From Gracilinema caldarium DSM 7334 (GTDB lineage: Bacteria; Spirochaetota; Spirochaetia; Treponematales; Breznakiellaceae), in NCBI RefSeq assembly GCF_000219725.1, contig NC_015732.1:620001-684000 (forward strand): a DNA stretch of 64,000 nucleotides, in the 5' to 3' direction. Position 1 is the stretch's first letter. Every line of letters starts with the position of its first letter. Shown here in pieces: positions 28,445 through 36,151 of this stretch. Below the pieces are notes generated by a model. The model worked only from the letters and a program-made list of their open reading frames with translations. It was not told where the DNA came from and did not search any database. Position numbers and translations under genes: made by a program.

Positions 28445-29248
28445 TTATCCAACCAGGAATGGATTTTGAAAGGGAAAATAGTAAATCGGTATATCCTGAA
28501 ATTGGGCTCGTAATTCATCAGCAAGCAATTCCATCCCAGGACTTTCGCTTGCACCATGCCCTAGAATGATAAGGGCTGTACCTAGGTTCAGAGTCTGTGC
28601 ATCTCTGCAATATTCAGGGATTTCCCATTCTGGTCCCTCTCCGTATATTACGAGATCTATCTTTTCTTTTGCAATTATCGGCAACAGAAGGGAGCCATTA
28701 CCGCGATAACCGACCGCAACAAGGACTCTGCCGATGGGCTGTTCCTTTTTGCCTATGTAGCGAACCCAGGGCAGGTGTAATGTGTCCTTTATATACTGTA
28801 TAAGAGATCCCAATGTACCATCAAGTTCTACTATAGAATAAGCTGGAAACTGGGCAATTTCTTTATGTGTCCAACCCAAGGTCTTTATAAGCCCTGCGGT
28901 GATTCTATCTGGTAGCGCCTTATGTATACCATCATGATAACGGTACAGAGTTATCCCCTGTTCCTGGAAGAAGGCCTTTTTTTTAAAATATACCGGATCT
29001 TTTGTTGCATGACCGATGACATCCAGCTGCTGTTCTTTGTGATGATACCAGATGCCTTCATGACTGATAATAATATTACAGTTATGTTGATAGGCCTTAT
29101 AACAATGTTCTATGGTAGCTAAAAATGTTATAGCAACACCGGTAATGAGTATTTCTGGATTGCCGCATATATACCCATCAACCGTGTCGGTTGGAAGTTG
29201 TTCCATCCCGGGTAATATACTGATGAAATCTTTAATTTTGATAGACAT
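28445..29248 (-). CDS. Nif3-like dinuclear metal centre protein
   Basis: A 267-residue member of the Nif3/DUF34 family, which forms hexamers with a two-metal site and whose activity is debated. Metal-site segments are IIISHEGIWYHH (about residues 60-72) and the C-terminal ILGHGASESPGMELLADEL, together with TLYRYHDGIH. The ATG at 29246-29248 is preferred, since AAAGG lies nine bases upstream; three codons earlier is only TTG. It is transcribed away from the CE4 gene, sharing a 139-base divergent control region. No link to xylan use is evident apart from position. Confidence 0.88.
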   Translation of the reverse strand: MSIKIKDFISILPGMEQLPTDTVDGYICGNPEILITGVAITFLATIEHCYKAYQHNCNIIISHEGIWYHHKEQQLDVIGHATKDPVYFKKKAFFQEQGITLYRYHDGIHKALPDRITAGLIKTLGWTHKEIAQFPAYSIVELDGTLGSLIQYIKDTLHLPWVRYIGKKEQPIGRVLVAVGYRGNGSLLLPIIAKEKIDLVIYGEGPEWEIPEYCRDAQTLNLGTALIILGHGASESPGMELLADELRAQFQDIPIYYFPFQNPFLVG

Positions 29249-29317
29249 AGTATACAACCTTTATATGTGAAAGTTTTAGAACCTATTGTCTTGAAAGTCA
29301 TTAACAATGATGAAATA

Positions 29318-29329
29318 TTAGTATATTAT
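29318..29329. promoter_or_regulatory. Operator-like TTAGTATATTAT site in the nif3/CE4 divergent region
   Basis: It matches the palindrome CTARTATATTAG, seen upstream of gntR, at 10 of 12 positions. It lies in the promoter zone of the CE4-rex genes. TATACT inside its complement could equally be the -10 box of the nif3 promoter. Confidence 0.3.
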
Positions 29330-29387
29330 ATCAATATTCGTCATGAATTGTCAGTGTACTGAAGCTGATAATGAATAGGATGGTGTT

Positions 29388-30020
29388 GTGGCAGACTCAG
29401 TAAAACTATGTGCTTTAACATTTGATGATGGGCCAGACAATATAAAGACACAACGTGTTCTGAATGTATTACAGAAACATAATGTTCTTGCTACATTTTT
29501 CCTTGTGGGCTCCCGGGTTAATGAACAGACAAAGGCTGTAATTAACAAAATGATCCGATTGGGATGTGAAGTGGCCAACCACAGTTGGGACTATGAACGC
29601 CTCAACACTGTTTCTGCAGAAGTGGTGAGTCAAAAATTCACCAGGACCCAGGAAGCAATTAAGAAGTATGCTGGTGTGGAAGCAAAATTCTTTCGCCCCC
29701 CAAATCTTGCAGTAAGCCAAACAATGTATGAAGCGATTCCGCTTCCCTTTGCGGAGGGGGTGTTGGGGTTTGATTGGGCTGGTTGTAATACCACCGCCCA
29801 GGATCGGGCCCAGAAGGTGCTTGCGGGCATAGACGATGGGGCCATTATTCTGCTCCACGATGTACAGCCCGATCCCCATCCAACCCCGGAAGCCCTCGAT
29901 ATACTGATCCCTGAACTAAAAAAGCAGGGGTACCAGTTTGTAACCCTTTCGGAGCTGTTTAAACGAAAAGGGGTTGATCCTGCTTCCCGAAAAGGAAGCA
30001 TGTGGAAATATGTAAGGTAA
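29388..30020 (+). CDS. Polysaccharide deacetylase (CE4/NodB), probable cytosolic xylooligosaccharide deacetylase
   Basis: A 210-residue NodB-fold hydrolase. Motif 1 TFDDGP includes the catalytic base and metal Asp. Motif 2 reads NHSWDYERL, so the second metal histidine of HxxxH is Tyr. Motif 3 FRPPNL and motif 4 DWAGCNTT are present, and motif 5 is ILLHDV with its histidine. There is no signal peptide, so it acts on imported substrate. The GTG start has AGGA seven bases upstream. Lying before the GH8 xylooligosaccharide enzyme, it probably removes acetyl groups from xylooligosaccharides. Some acetylxylan CE4 enzymes lack that histidine, as I recall. Chitin-type substrates are less likely here. 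Confidence 0.8.
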   Translation: MADSVKLCALTFDDGPDNIKTQRVLNVLQKHNVLATFFLVGSRVNEQTKAVINKMIRLGCEVANHSWDYERLNTVSAEVVSQKFTRTQEAIKKYAGVEAKFFRPPNLAVSQTMYEAIPLPFAEGVLGFDWAGCNTTAQDRAQKVLAGIDDGAIILLHDVQPDPHPTPEALDILIPELKKQGYQFVTLSELFKRKGVDPASRKGSMWKYVR

Positions 30021-30031
30021 TAATAAGAGTT

Positions 30032-30058
30032 CTGCCGGCCACTGGCCGGCAGTTTTTT
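30032..30058 (+). terminator. Strong intrinsic terminator between the CE4 and rex genes
   Basis: A 9-bp G-C-rich perfect stem (CTGCCGGCC/GGCCGGCAG), a 3-base loop and six T residues. Only 16 bases separate it from the next ATG, which leaves no room for a new promoter. Confidence 0.85.
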
Positions 30059-30074
30059 GTTAAGGAGCGTGTAC

Positions 30075-31178
30075 ATGCAGTATGAACCGTCTTACTTTGA
30101 ACGCATCGGTATAAGCCGGGAGGAGATTGACCAGCGGATCGAATCGGCCTGGAAGACCCTCTTTGAGGGAAGCGAGAACGAGCGGATCTACTTTGAGGCA
30201 GGATCCGACATGGGCTATATGGTCGATACGGGGAATATCGATGTCCGCACCGAAGGTCAGTCCTATGGCATGATGATGGCGGTCCAGATGGACAAGCAGG
30301 ATGTCTTTGACCGGATCTGGAAGTGGACCATGACCTACATGTATATGGCTGAAGGCCCGAATGCGGGGTACTTTGCCTGGTCCTGCGGTTTAGATGGCAA
30401 AAAGAATTCCTACGGCCCCGCCCCCGACGGGGAAGAGTACTTTGCCCTGGCCCTCTTCTTTGCCTCCCACCGCTGGGGGGACCGGGACGCGCCCTTTAAT
30501 TATAGTGAGCAGGCTCGTCAGATTCTGTTTCACTGTATCCACAAGGGAGAACATGAACCGGGGAATCCCATGTGGAACCCTGCGAATTACCTCATCAAAT
30601 TTATACCGAATTGTGAGTTTACGGACCCCTCTTACCATCTCCCCCATTTTTATGAACTCTTTGCCCGCTGGGCCAATGAAGAGGACCGGCCCTTCTGGCA
30701 GAAGGCCGCGGCGGCAAGCAGAGAATTCCTCCCCCGATCCTGTCATCCGGTGACGGGCCTAGCGCCAGAGTATTCCTACTACGATGGGCGGCCCAATTTC
30801 TATAATGACCACGGAGATTTTTACAGTGATTCTTACCGGGTAGCGGCGAACCTGGGCCTCGATGCCCTCTGGTTTGGCAGAAAGCCCTATCAAAAAGAAA
30901 TCATCGATAAGATTCACCGCTTTTTTGCAGATAAAAGGCCCGAAGAATACCGCTGGTATAGGATTGATGGGACCCCTCGGCCGGAACCGGCCCTCCATCC
31001 GGTGGGGCTTGTGGCTACCAACGCCATGGGAGCCCTGGCTACCGAAGGCCCCCTGGCTGACAAAATGGTCCGGCTTTTCTGGGACACGCCCCTCAGAACC
31101 GGCGAACGGCGCTACTACGATAACTGTCTGTACTTCTTTGCACTCCTTGCCCTGAGCGGCCGGTATCGGATTTACTGA
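30075..31178 (+). CDS. GH8 reducing-end xylose-releasing exo-oligoxylanase (Rex)
   Basis: A 367-residue (alpha/alpha)6 barrel enzyme without a signal peptide. It releases xylose from the reducing end of xylooligosaccharides inside the cell. The general acid lies in DVRTEGQSYGMMMAVQMD, and the base Asp in the FYSDSYRVAANLGLDA segment. The overall sequence closely follows the Bacillus halodurans Rex that I remember, including FAWSCGLDG and GPAPDGEEYFALALFFASHRWGD. AAGGAG lies eight bases before ATG 30075; an upstream in-frame start lacks this. It sits behind a strong terminator, so its level may depend on readthrough. Confidence 0.92.
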   Translation: MQYEPSYFERIGISREEIDQRIESAWKTLFEGSENERIYFEAGSDMGYMVDTGNIDVRTEGQSYGMMMAVQMDKQDVFDRIWKWTMTYMYMAEGPNAGYFAWSCGLDGKKNSYGPAPDGEEYFALALFFASHRWGDRDAPFNYSEQARQILFHCIHKGEHEPGNPMWNPANYLIKFIPNCEFTDPSYHLPHFYELFARWANEEDRPFWQKAAAASREFLPRSCHPVTGLAPEYSYYDGRPNFYNDHGDFYSDSYRVAANLGLDALWFGRKPYQKEIIDKIHRFFADKRPEEYRWYRIDGTPRPEPALHPVGLVATNAMGALATEGPLADKMVRLFWDTPLRTGERRYYDNCLYFFALLALSGRYRIY

Positions 31179-31299
31179 AATTGAAACCAGCCGAAATCGA
31201 ATGAAGAACCGGGAAGAAATATAAAGGAAACCTGCAGTTGCTGAGACTGCAGGGCCTCTGATGCTGCTTGTAAAGAAAAGGTAGGCTGTACCGGTTCTT

Positions 31300-31365
31300 C
31301 TGAAAAATCAAATTCACAAGTTCAACCTGCTCAATAGTATCCCCGGTCAATTTTTGATTTTTCAG
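31300..31365. repeat. 13-bp perfect inverted repeat with 40-base spacer downstream of rex
   Basis: Arms CTGAAAAATCAAA (31300-31312) and TTTGATTTTTCAG (31353-31365). A second hairpin, CCTGCAG/CTGCAGG (31231-31252), lies just before. Together these are the notable contents of the 269-base gap 31179-31447. They could be 3'-end structure of the rex mRNA or a small RNA. Confidence 0.5.
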
Positions 31366-31410
31366 GTTAGTTTTTGCGAATTCCTAGATGGAAAATAAAG
31401 AAAAAATTAT

Positions 31411-31442
31411 TTGACAAAAATAAAAGTATGCTAATATACTAG
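31411..31442 (+). promoter_or_regulatory. Promoter and candidate GntR operator of the xylooligosaccharide importer operon
   Basis: TTGACA (31411-31416) with TATACT (31435-31440, spacer 18) or TAATAT (31432-31437, spacer 15). CTAATATACTAG at 31431-31442 overlaps the -10 box and matches the palindrome before gntR at 11 of 12 bases. The ATG begins only eight bases after the -10 box. Confidence 0.6.
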
Positions 31443-31447
31443 TATCC

Positions 31448-32389
31448 ATGAAAAGCACAAGCACAGTACGCATAAAAAACGATACTCATCGTTATTTTAA
31501 TAGGTATTGGTCTCTGTACCTCATGCTGGTACTGCCGGTGGTATATTTCTTTGTTTTTAAGTATATACCAATGACGTACATTCAGATCGCATTTAAAAAT
31601 TACAGTATTGTAAAAAGTCCCTGGGAAATGCCGTGGGCCAATAACAATGGATTTGAATATTTTATAAAGGCCTTTCAAAATAAAGATTTTCTGGATGCTT
31701 TACGGAATACCATACTTTTAAATGTTCTTGATCTGGTGATGGGGTTCCCTGCACCTATTATCCTTGCAATTATTTTAAACGAGCTTCCTTACCGGGGATT
31801 CAAGCGGTTTACCCAGACCGTTGCGTATATGCCCCACTTTTTATCCTGGGTCATCATTGCTGGTATGGCATTACAATTGCTTGCTCCTACCAATGGGCTT
31901 TTAAATATCTGGCTGCAAAAGCTTGGATTACAGCCCATACCATTTTTAAATAAGCCTGCTTATTGGGTTGCATCCTATGTCGTTTTAGGAATCTGGCAGA
32001 GTGTAGGCTGGAATACCATTATTTATCTTGCAGCAATAACCAGCATCAATCCTGAGTTATATGAGGCTGCAGCTATAGATGGGGCCAACCGGCTCCAACG
32101 TATCTGGCATGTAACCTTGCCGGGTATTCGGTCGACCATTGTTGTACTTTTAATCCTCTCCCTCGGACGTATTCTGGGCAGTGATTTTGACCGTCCCTTT
32201 GCACTGAGGAATCCCCTTGTGAAAGAGGTTTCGGATGTCATTTCTATTTTTATCTACAACTATGGTATCCGGGGACTGCAGTTCTCGTTAACAACAGCTG
32301 TTGGCTTATTCCAGTCTGTTGTCAGTGTAAGCTTCCTGCTTTTTGCTGATTATCTGGCAAAAAAATTTGGTGAGCGTGGGATTATATAG
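31448..32389 (+). CDS. LplB-type sugar ABC transporter permease
   Basis: A 313-residue inner-membrane protein with six predicted helices. It is one half of a type I importer pore. The EAA loop reads YEAAAIDGANRLQRIWHVTLPGI, about residues 200-225. The N-terminus (YLMLVLPVVYFFVFKYIPM) and length fit the LplB/YtcP group, which import large oligosaccharides in Firmicutes and Treponema-like bacteria. No ATPase gene is in the operon, so a shared MsmX-like ATPase is presumed. No ribosome site precedes the ATG and the promoter lies directly upstream, so the message may be nearly leaderless. Likely cargo is aldouronate-xylooligosaccharide. Confidence 0.9.
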   Translation: MKSTSTVRIKNDTHRYFNRYWSLYLMLVLPVVYFFVFKYIPMTYIQIAFKNYSIVKSPWEMPWANNNGFEYFIKAFQNKDFLDALRNTILLNVLDLVMGFPAPIILAIILNELPYRGFKRFTQTVAYMPHFLSWVIIAGMALQLLAPTNGLLNIWLQKLGLQPIPFLNKPAYWVASYVVLGIWQSVGWNTIIYLAAITSINPELYEAAAIDGANRLQRIWHVTLPGIRSTIVVLLILSLGRILGSDFDRPFALRNPLVKEVSDVISIFIYNYGIRGLQFSLTTAVGLFQSVVSVSFLLFADYLAKKFGERGII

Positions 32390-32400
32390 GAGTAGGTACT

Positions 32401-33270
32401 ATGGTTGCTTCCCGAGAGTCTAAATATTTAGATGTTATTTTTGTTCTTATTTGCTTATTAGTGATTGTTGTGTGTTTTTTACCAATGGTCACCTTACTTG
32501 CCCGTTCTTTAAGTTCTGCGGAAACTCTGATCCGCAATGAGGTAACCCTCTGGCCAAAAGGGTTCAATCTGGATGCATATCGCTATGTGCTTGCTGATAC
32601 CAAATATACCTGGTCCCTTGTATGGACCGCACTGCTGACTGTCAGTGGGACTATCCTCTCCCTTTTTATGACAACCCTTGCAGCGTATCCATTAACCTAT
32701 GACAAGTTAAAGGGAAGGAAAATAATCAGTACCTTAATGCTTTTTACCATGTATTTTAACGCAGGCACTATTCCGATGTATCTGCTTTTAAAGGATATTG
32801 GTTTGTTAAATAAGCCCCTTGTTCTCATTGTTCCCTATTGTTTGAGCGTATTCAATATGATTCTCATGAGGAATTATTTTTACACTATCCCCGACAGCCT
32901 GAGGGAATCGGCGGAAATTGATGGGGCAAGTCCATTAAAAATTCTGACTACCATTTATCTTCCCCTTGCGGCACCGGTTATGGCCACCTTGGCATTGTTC
33001 TATGCGGTAGGCCGATGGAATGGCTTTTCTGATGCTCTCATGTTTATGAATAAGCGGGAATATTTCCCCATACAGCTTTTACTGTACAACTTAATTAATG
33101 CAGTATCCAGTCTGGAAACCTACTCGACTGAAGGTTTTACACCTCCCGGATTAAGTGAAGCCCTAAAGGCTGCGGCTATTATGTTTGCGACTGTACCAAT
33201 TCTGTTTGTATATCCATGGCTTCAGAAATACTTCATTCAGGGAGTTACCCTGGGAGCAATTAAGGAATAG
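32401..33270 (+). CDS. LplC/YtcP-type sugar ABC transporter permease
   Basis: A 289-residue six-helix inner-membrane permease that pairs with the preceding LplB-type protein. The EAA motif reads LRESAEIDGASPLKILTTIYLPLAAP, about residues 180-205. The late GAIKE terminus is typical of this family. It starts 11 bases after the first permease stop, with a weak TAGGAG upstream. The substrate is assigned only from the neighbouring GH67, GH8 and uronate genes. Confidence 0.92.
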   Translation: MVASRESKYLDVIFVLICLLVIVVCFLPMVTLLARSLSSAETLIRNEVTLWPKGFNLDAYRYVLADTKYTWSLVWTALLTVSGTILSLFMTTLAAYPLTYDKLKGRKIISTLMLFTMYFNAGTIPMYLLLKDIGLLNKPLVLIVPYCLSVFNMILMRNYFYTIPDSLRESAEIDGASPLKILTTIYLPLAAPVMATLALFYAVGRWNGFSDALMFMNKREYFPIQLLLYNLINAVSSLETYSTEGFTPPGLSEALKAAAIMFATVPILFVYPWLQKYFIQGVTLGAIKE

Positions 33271-33342
33271 GAGCATTACTGTATATGTCTGTGAAAAAAC
33301 TGTCCGTTGGGACAGATAAAAAATAATAAGGAGTATATGGCT

Positions 33343-34968
33343 ATGAAAAAGGCTTTATTGATGTTTCTTGGCCTTGTGTCAGTGACTGCTCTGCTAATGG
33401 CTGGTGGTGCATCTGATAAGGGACGTGCCGGAACGCAGGCAACCGATCTGGTAAATGGTCGGTTTACTCAAACAAAGACGATAACTGTGGAGGTGTATGA
33501 TCGAGGTACTGGTACACCCCCGGAGGATAATTTCTTTGCTCGGTTTATTAAGGAAGGCATGCTTAGGGATCATAATGTTAATGTAGTGTTTAAACCGGTC
33601 CCACGCTGGACTGAGGTTCAGGCATTAAACAACCTACTCGCCGCCGGTGAGGCTCCCGATATTTGTGTTACCTACGATTATCCAACTATTCAGACCTATG
33701 CTAATATGGGTGGGGTCCTCGATCTGAATCCCTATATGGAACAATTTAAACCATATCTTAAAAATCTTTGGGATCTTTTAGGAGATGCCAATATCTATTT
33801 TGATCAGGATCCTAAGACAAAACAGCTTTGGGCAATAGAAGCAATCAGAAAGCCAAATACCAAAACAACCGTATTTATTCGTGAGGACTGGCTTAAGAAA
33901 CTCAAACTTCCCGAGCCCAAAACACTGGCTGAATTTGAAAAAACAATTAAGGCCTTCCGAGATAATGCAGAAAAATTGCTTGGTAAAGATAAGGATAAAA
34001 TGATTCCCTTTTTGTTGACCGTAGATGTGGGTTGGTATATTAGCAATCTTGCAGAATCTTTTGTTCCTGACAAAACCTCTGATGAAACTCTATATGTTTA
34101 TGGGTTTGATGATCGGCACTTGCTCTGGCCGAAATATAAAGAAGCGGTTCGAGTGGTAAATAAATGGTATAATGAAGGCCTTATCTGGAAAGATTTTCCC
34201 CTCTATCCTGTTGGTGATACTATGAGCGATAATCTCATGAAATCTGGTTATGTTGGTGCTTTTATCCAGAATTGGGATTACCCTTACCGAGATGGGGAAA
34301 AAGGAATCCATGGGAATCTACAAAAACTAGTAGGACCTGAGGCTGCATATATAGCAATAGATACCTTCAAGAACGATGCAGGCAAATATTGCAAATATCT
34401 TGGTCCTGCAGTTGATCGTAAGGTGTTTTTCCCATCTACAAATAAAGAACCCCTTGCATCCTTATTGTATCTTGAATGGATTAGTACGCTGAAGAATCGT
34501 AAATTTTTAGCTATTGGTGAATCTGGAGTGCATCATGAAGTACTCTCCGATGGAGCTGTAAAAATGAAACCCGTAGAAGGGGATAAGCGGATTAATTCGA
34601 TTTACAATATCGATTATACCATCACATTAAATGGTCTTGATGTAGGAGACCCAATATTAAATGCCCGTTCCCTTGCGCTTGGTTATGGTGGTGTGGATCC
34701 CCGTTATATTGAAAGGGCTTACAAAACCCAGACCGTTGATGTCCGCATTGTTCCCGCCTTTAAGGTCGGTGAGATAAAGGCTGAACAGGGAATGGGCCCT
34801 GCGCTTTCTGAAAAGCGGAATACGCTTCTGGTAAAATCTGTTGTAGCCAAGGTAAGCGATTTTGATAAAGTATTTGATGCTGGAATGAAAGATTATCTCA
34901 GTTCCGGTGGTCAGGCAATCATTGATGAACGAAAAGCAAAACTTGATGAGTTAAAAAAAGCAAGATAA
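33343..34968 (+). CDS. LplA-type extracellular solute-binding protein
   Basis: A 541-residue exported oligosaccharide receptor. Its length fits the large LplA group rather than the ~420-residue binding proteins. The signal peptide is MKKALLMFLGLVSVTALLMAGG. No lipobox cysteine follows, unlike Firmicute LplA, so release into the periplasm is expected. Features such as AAGEAPDICVTYDYPTIQTYA near residue 95 are typical. ATG 33343 is chosen with AAGGAG nine bases upstream; ATG 33337 is too close to it. It should deliver glucuronoxylan fragments to the two permeases. A strong intercistronic hairpin follows its stop. Confidence 0.9.
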   Translation: MKKALLMFLGLVSVTALLMAGGASDKGRAGTQATDLVNGRFTQTKTITVEVYDRGTGTPPEDNFFARFIKEGMLRDHNVNVVFKPVPRWTEVQALNNLLAAGEAPDICVTYDYPTIQTYANMGGVLDLNPYMEQFKPYLKNLWDLLGDANIYFDQDPKTKQLWAIEAIRKPNTKTTVFIREDWLKKLKLPEPKTLAEFEKTIKAFRDNAEKLLGKDKDKMIPFLLTVDVGWYISNLAESFVPDKTSDETLYVYGFDDRHLLWPKYKEAVRVVNKWYNEGLIWKDFPLYPVGDTMSDNLMKSGYVGAFIQNWDYPYRDGEKGIHGNLQKLVGPEAAYIAIDTFKNDAGKYCKYLGPAVDRKVFFPSTNKEPLASLLYLEWISTLKNRKFLAIGESGVHHEVLSDGAVKMKPVEGDKRINSIYNIDYTITLNGLDVGDPILNARSLALGYGGVDPRYIERAYKTQTVDVRIVPAFKVGEIKAEQGMGPALSEKRNTLLVKSVVAKVSDFDKVFDAGMKDYLSSGGQAIIDERKAKLDELKKAR

Positions 34969-34992
34969 CCTTTTTTGGGTACAGATGGAATT

Positions 34993-35018
34993 GGACTGTC
35001 TAAAAACCTAGACAGTCC
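34993..35018 (+). other. Intercistronic hairpin after the binding-protein gene
   Basis: A perfect 10-bp stem GGACTGTCTA/TAGACAGTCC with a 6-base loop and no T-run. It suits a 3' stabiliser that keeps the binding-protein message more abundant than the enzymes downstream. Confidence 0.6.
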
Positions 35019-35057
35019 AGAAGATCCCTACAAATATGTAATAAGGAAAAAATAAAT

Positions 35058-36149
35058 ATGAATATAGTATTTAGATGGTTTGGAAGAGAACATGATTCGG
35101 TATCCCTTGATAAAATCAGACAACTGCCTCATGTTACCGGTATAATAAGTACGTTATATAATAAAAAAGCCGGAGAAGTATGGACTAGATCAGAAATAAA
35201 AGAATTAAAACAAACTATAGCAAACTCTGGTTTAATATTACGAGGTATTGAAAGTGTTAATGTGCATGAATCCATCAAAGCCGGTACCCCTGAACGGGAT
35301 CGATATATAGAGAATTATATTAAAACCCTTTCTGCACTCGGTGAAGAGGGGGTCCGTCTTGTGGTATATAATTTTATGCCTGTTTTTGATTGGACTCGGT
35401 TTTTATTATCAAAACCACGGGGCGATGGTACTACCGTACTCGCTTATGATGATGAAGGTATTCATAAACTTGGACCAGAGAAATTAGCTACATGGCTTCA
35501 GGATCAAACGAATGGTTTCCTGTTACCAGGTTGGGAACCTGAAAGACTATCACGAGTCAAAGAACTTATTAGTTATTATAGCACCTGTACCGAAGAGACG
35601 TTATTTACGAATCTGGGCTATTTCTTGAATGCGGTGATTCCAACCTGTGAAAAATATGATATTAAGTTAGCCCTTCATCCCGATGATCCACCTTGGCACA
35701 TATTTGGTATCCCTCGTATCGTTACTCACCTCGATAATCTGAAAAAAATTATCACCCTCAATCCGAGCCCATTGAATGGGTTTACTCTCTGTACAGGATC
35801 CTTAGGTGTACATCCTCAGAATAATGTAGTTGCCATCATTGAAGCCTTATATGATCATATACATTTTGTACATGTGAGAAACTTAAAAATTACCAATACT
35901 GGTAAATTTGAAGAAACTTCACATTTGTCTTGTGATGGAGACCTGGATATATATTCAATAATGAAAACCCTCTATGATTATGGATATGATGGTGCTATGA
36001 GGCCAGATCACGGCCGAGCTATATGGGGAGAGCAATCTATCCCTGGCTATGGTCTGTATGATCAGGCTTTAGGTTCAGCCTATATGTACGGTCTTTGGGA
36101 AGCTATTTCAAAATCAAACCAAAGAAAACATGTTCTAACAGGAGTGTGA
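35058..36149 (+). CDS. uxuA: D-mannonate dehydratase
   Basis: A 363-residue TIM-barrel, metal-dependent enzyme that converts D-mannonate to 2-keto-3-deoxygluconate in glucuronate breakdown. Family segments include VFRWFGREHDSVSLDKIRQ at the start, ALHPDDPP with a metal-site histidine, CTGSLGVHPQNN, FVHVRN and MRPDHGR. The length is normal. It starts with AAGGAA upstream and lies two bases before the GH67 gene. This links glucuronic acid released from xylan to central metabolism. No uronate isomerase gene is visible in the window. Confidence 0.94.
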   Translation: MNIVFRWFGREHDSVSLDKIRQLPHVTGIISTLYNKKAGEVWTRSEIKELKQTIANSGLILRGIESVNVHESIKAGTPERDRYIENYIKTLSALGEEGVRLVVYNFMPVFDWTRFLLSKPRGDGTTVLAYDDEGIHKLGPEKLATWLQDQTNGFLLPGWEPERLSRVKELISYYSTCTEETLFTNLGYFLNAVIPTCEKYDIKLALHPDDPPWHIFGIPRIVTHLDNLKKIITLNPSPLNGFTLCTGSLGVHPQNNVVAIIEALYDHIHFVHVRNLKITNTGKFEETSHLSCDGDLDIYSIMKTLYDYGYDGAMRPDHGRAIWGEQSIPGYGLYDQALGSAYMYGLWEAISKSNQRKHVLTGV

Positions 36150-36151
36150 GT

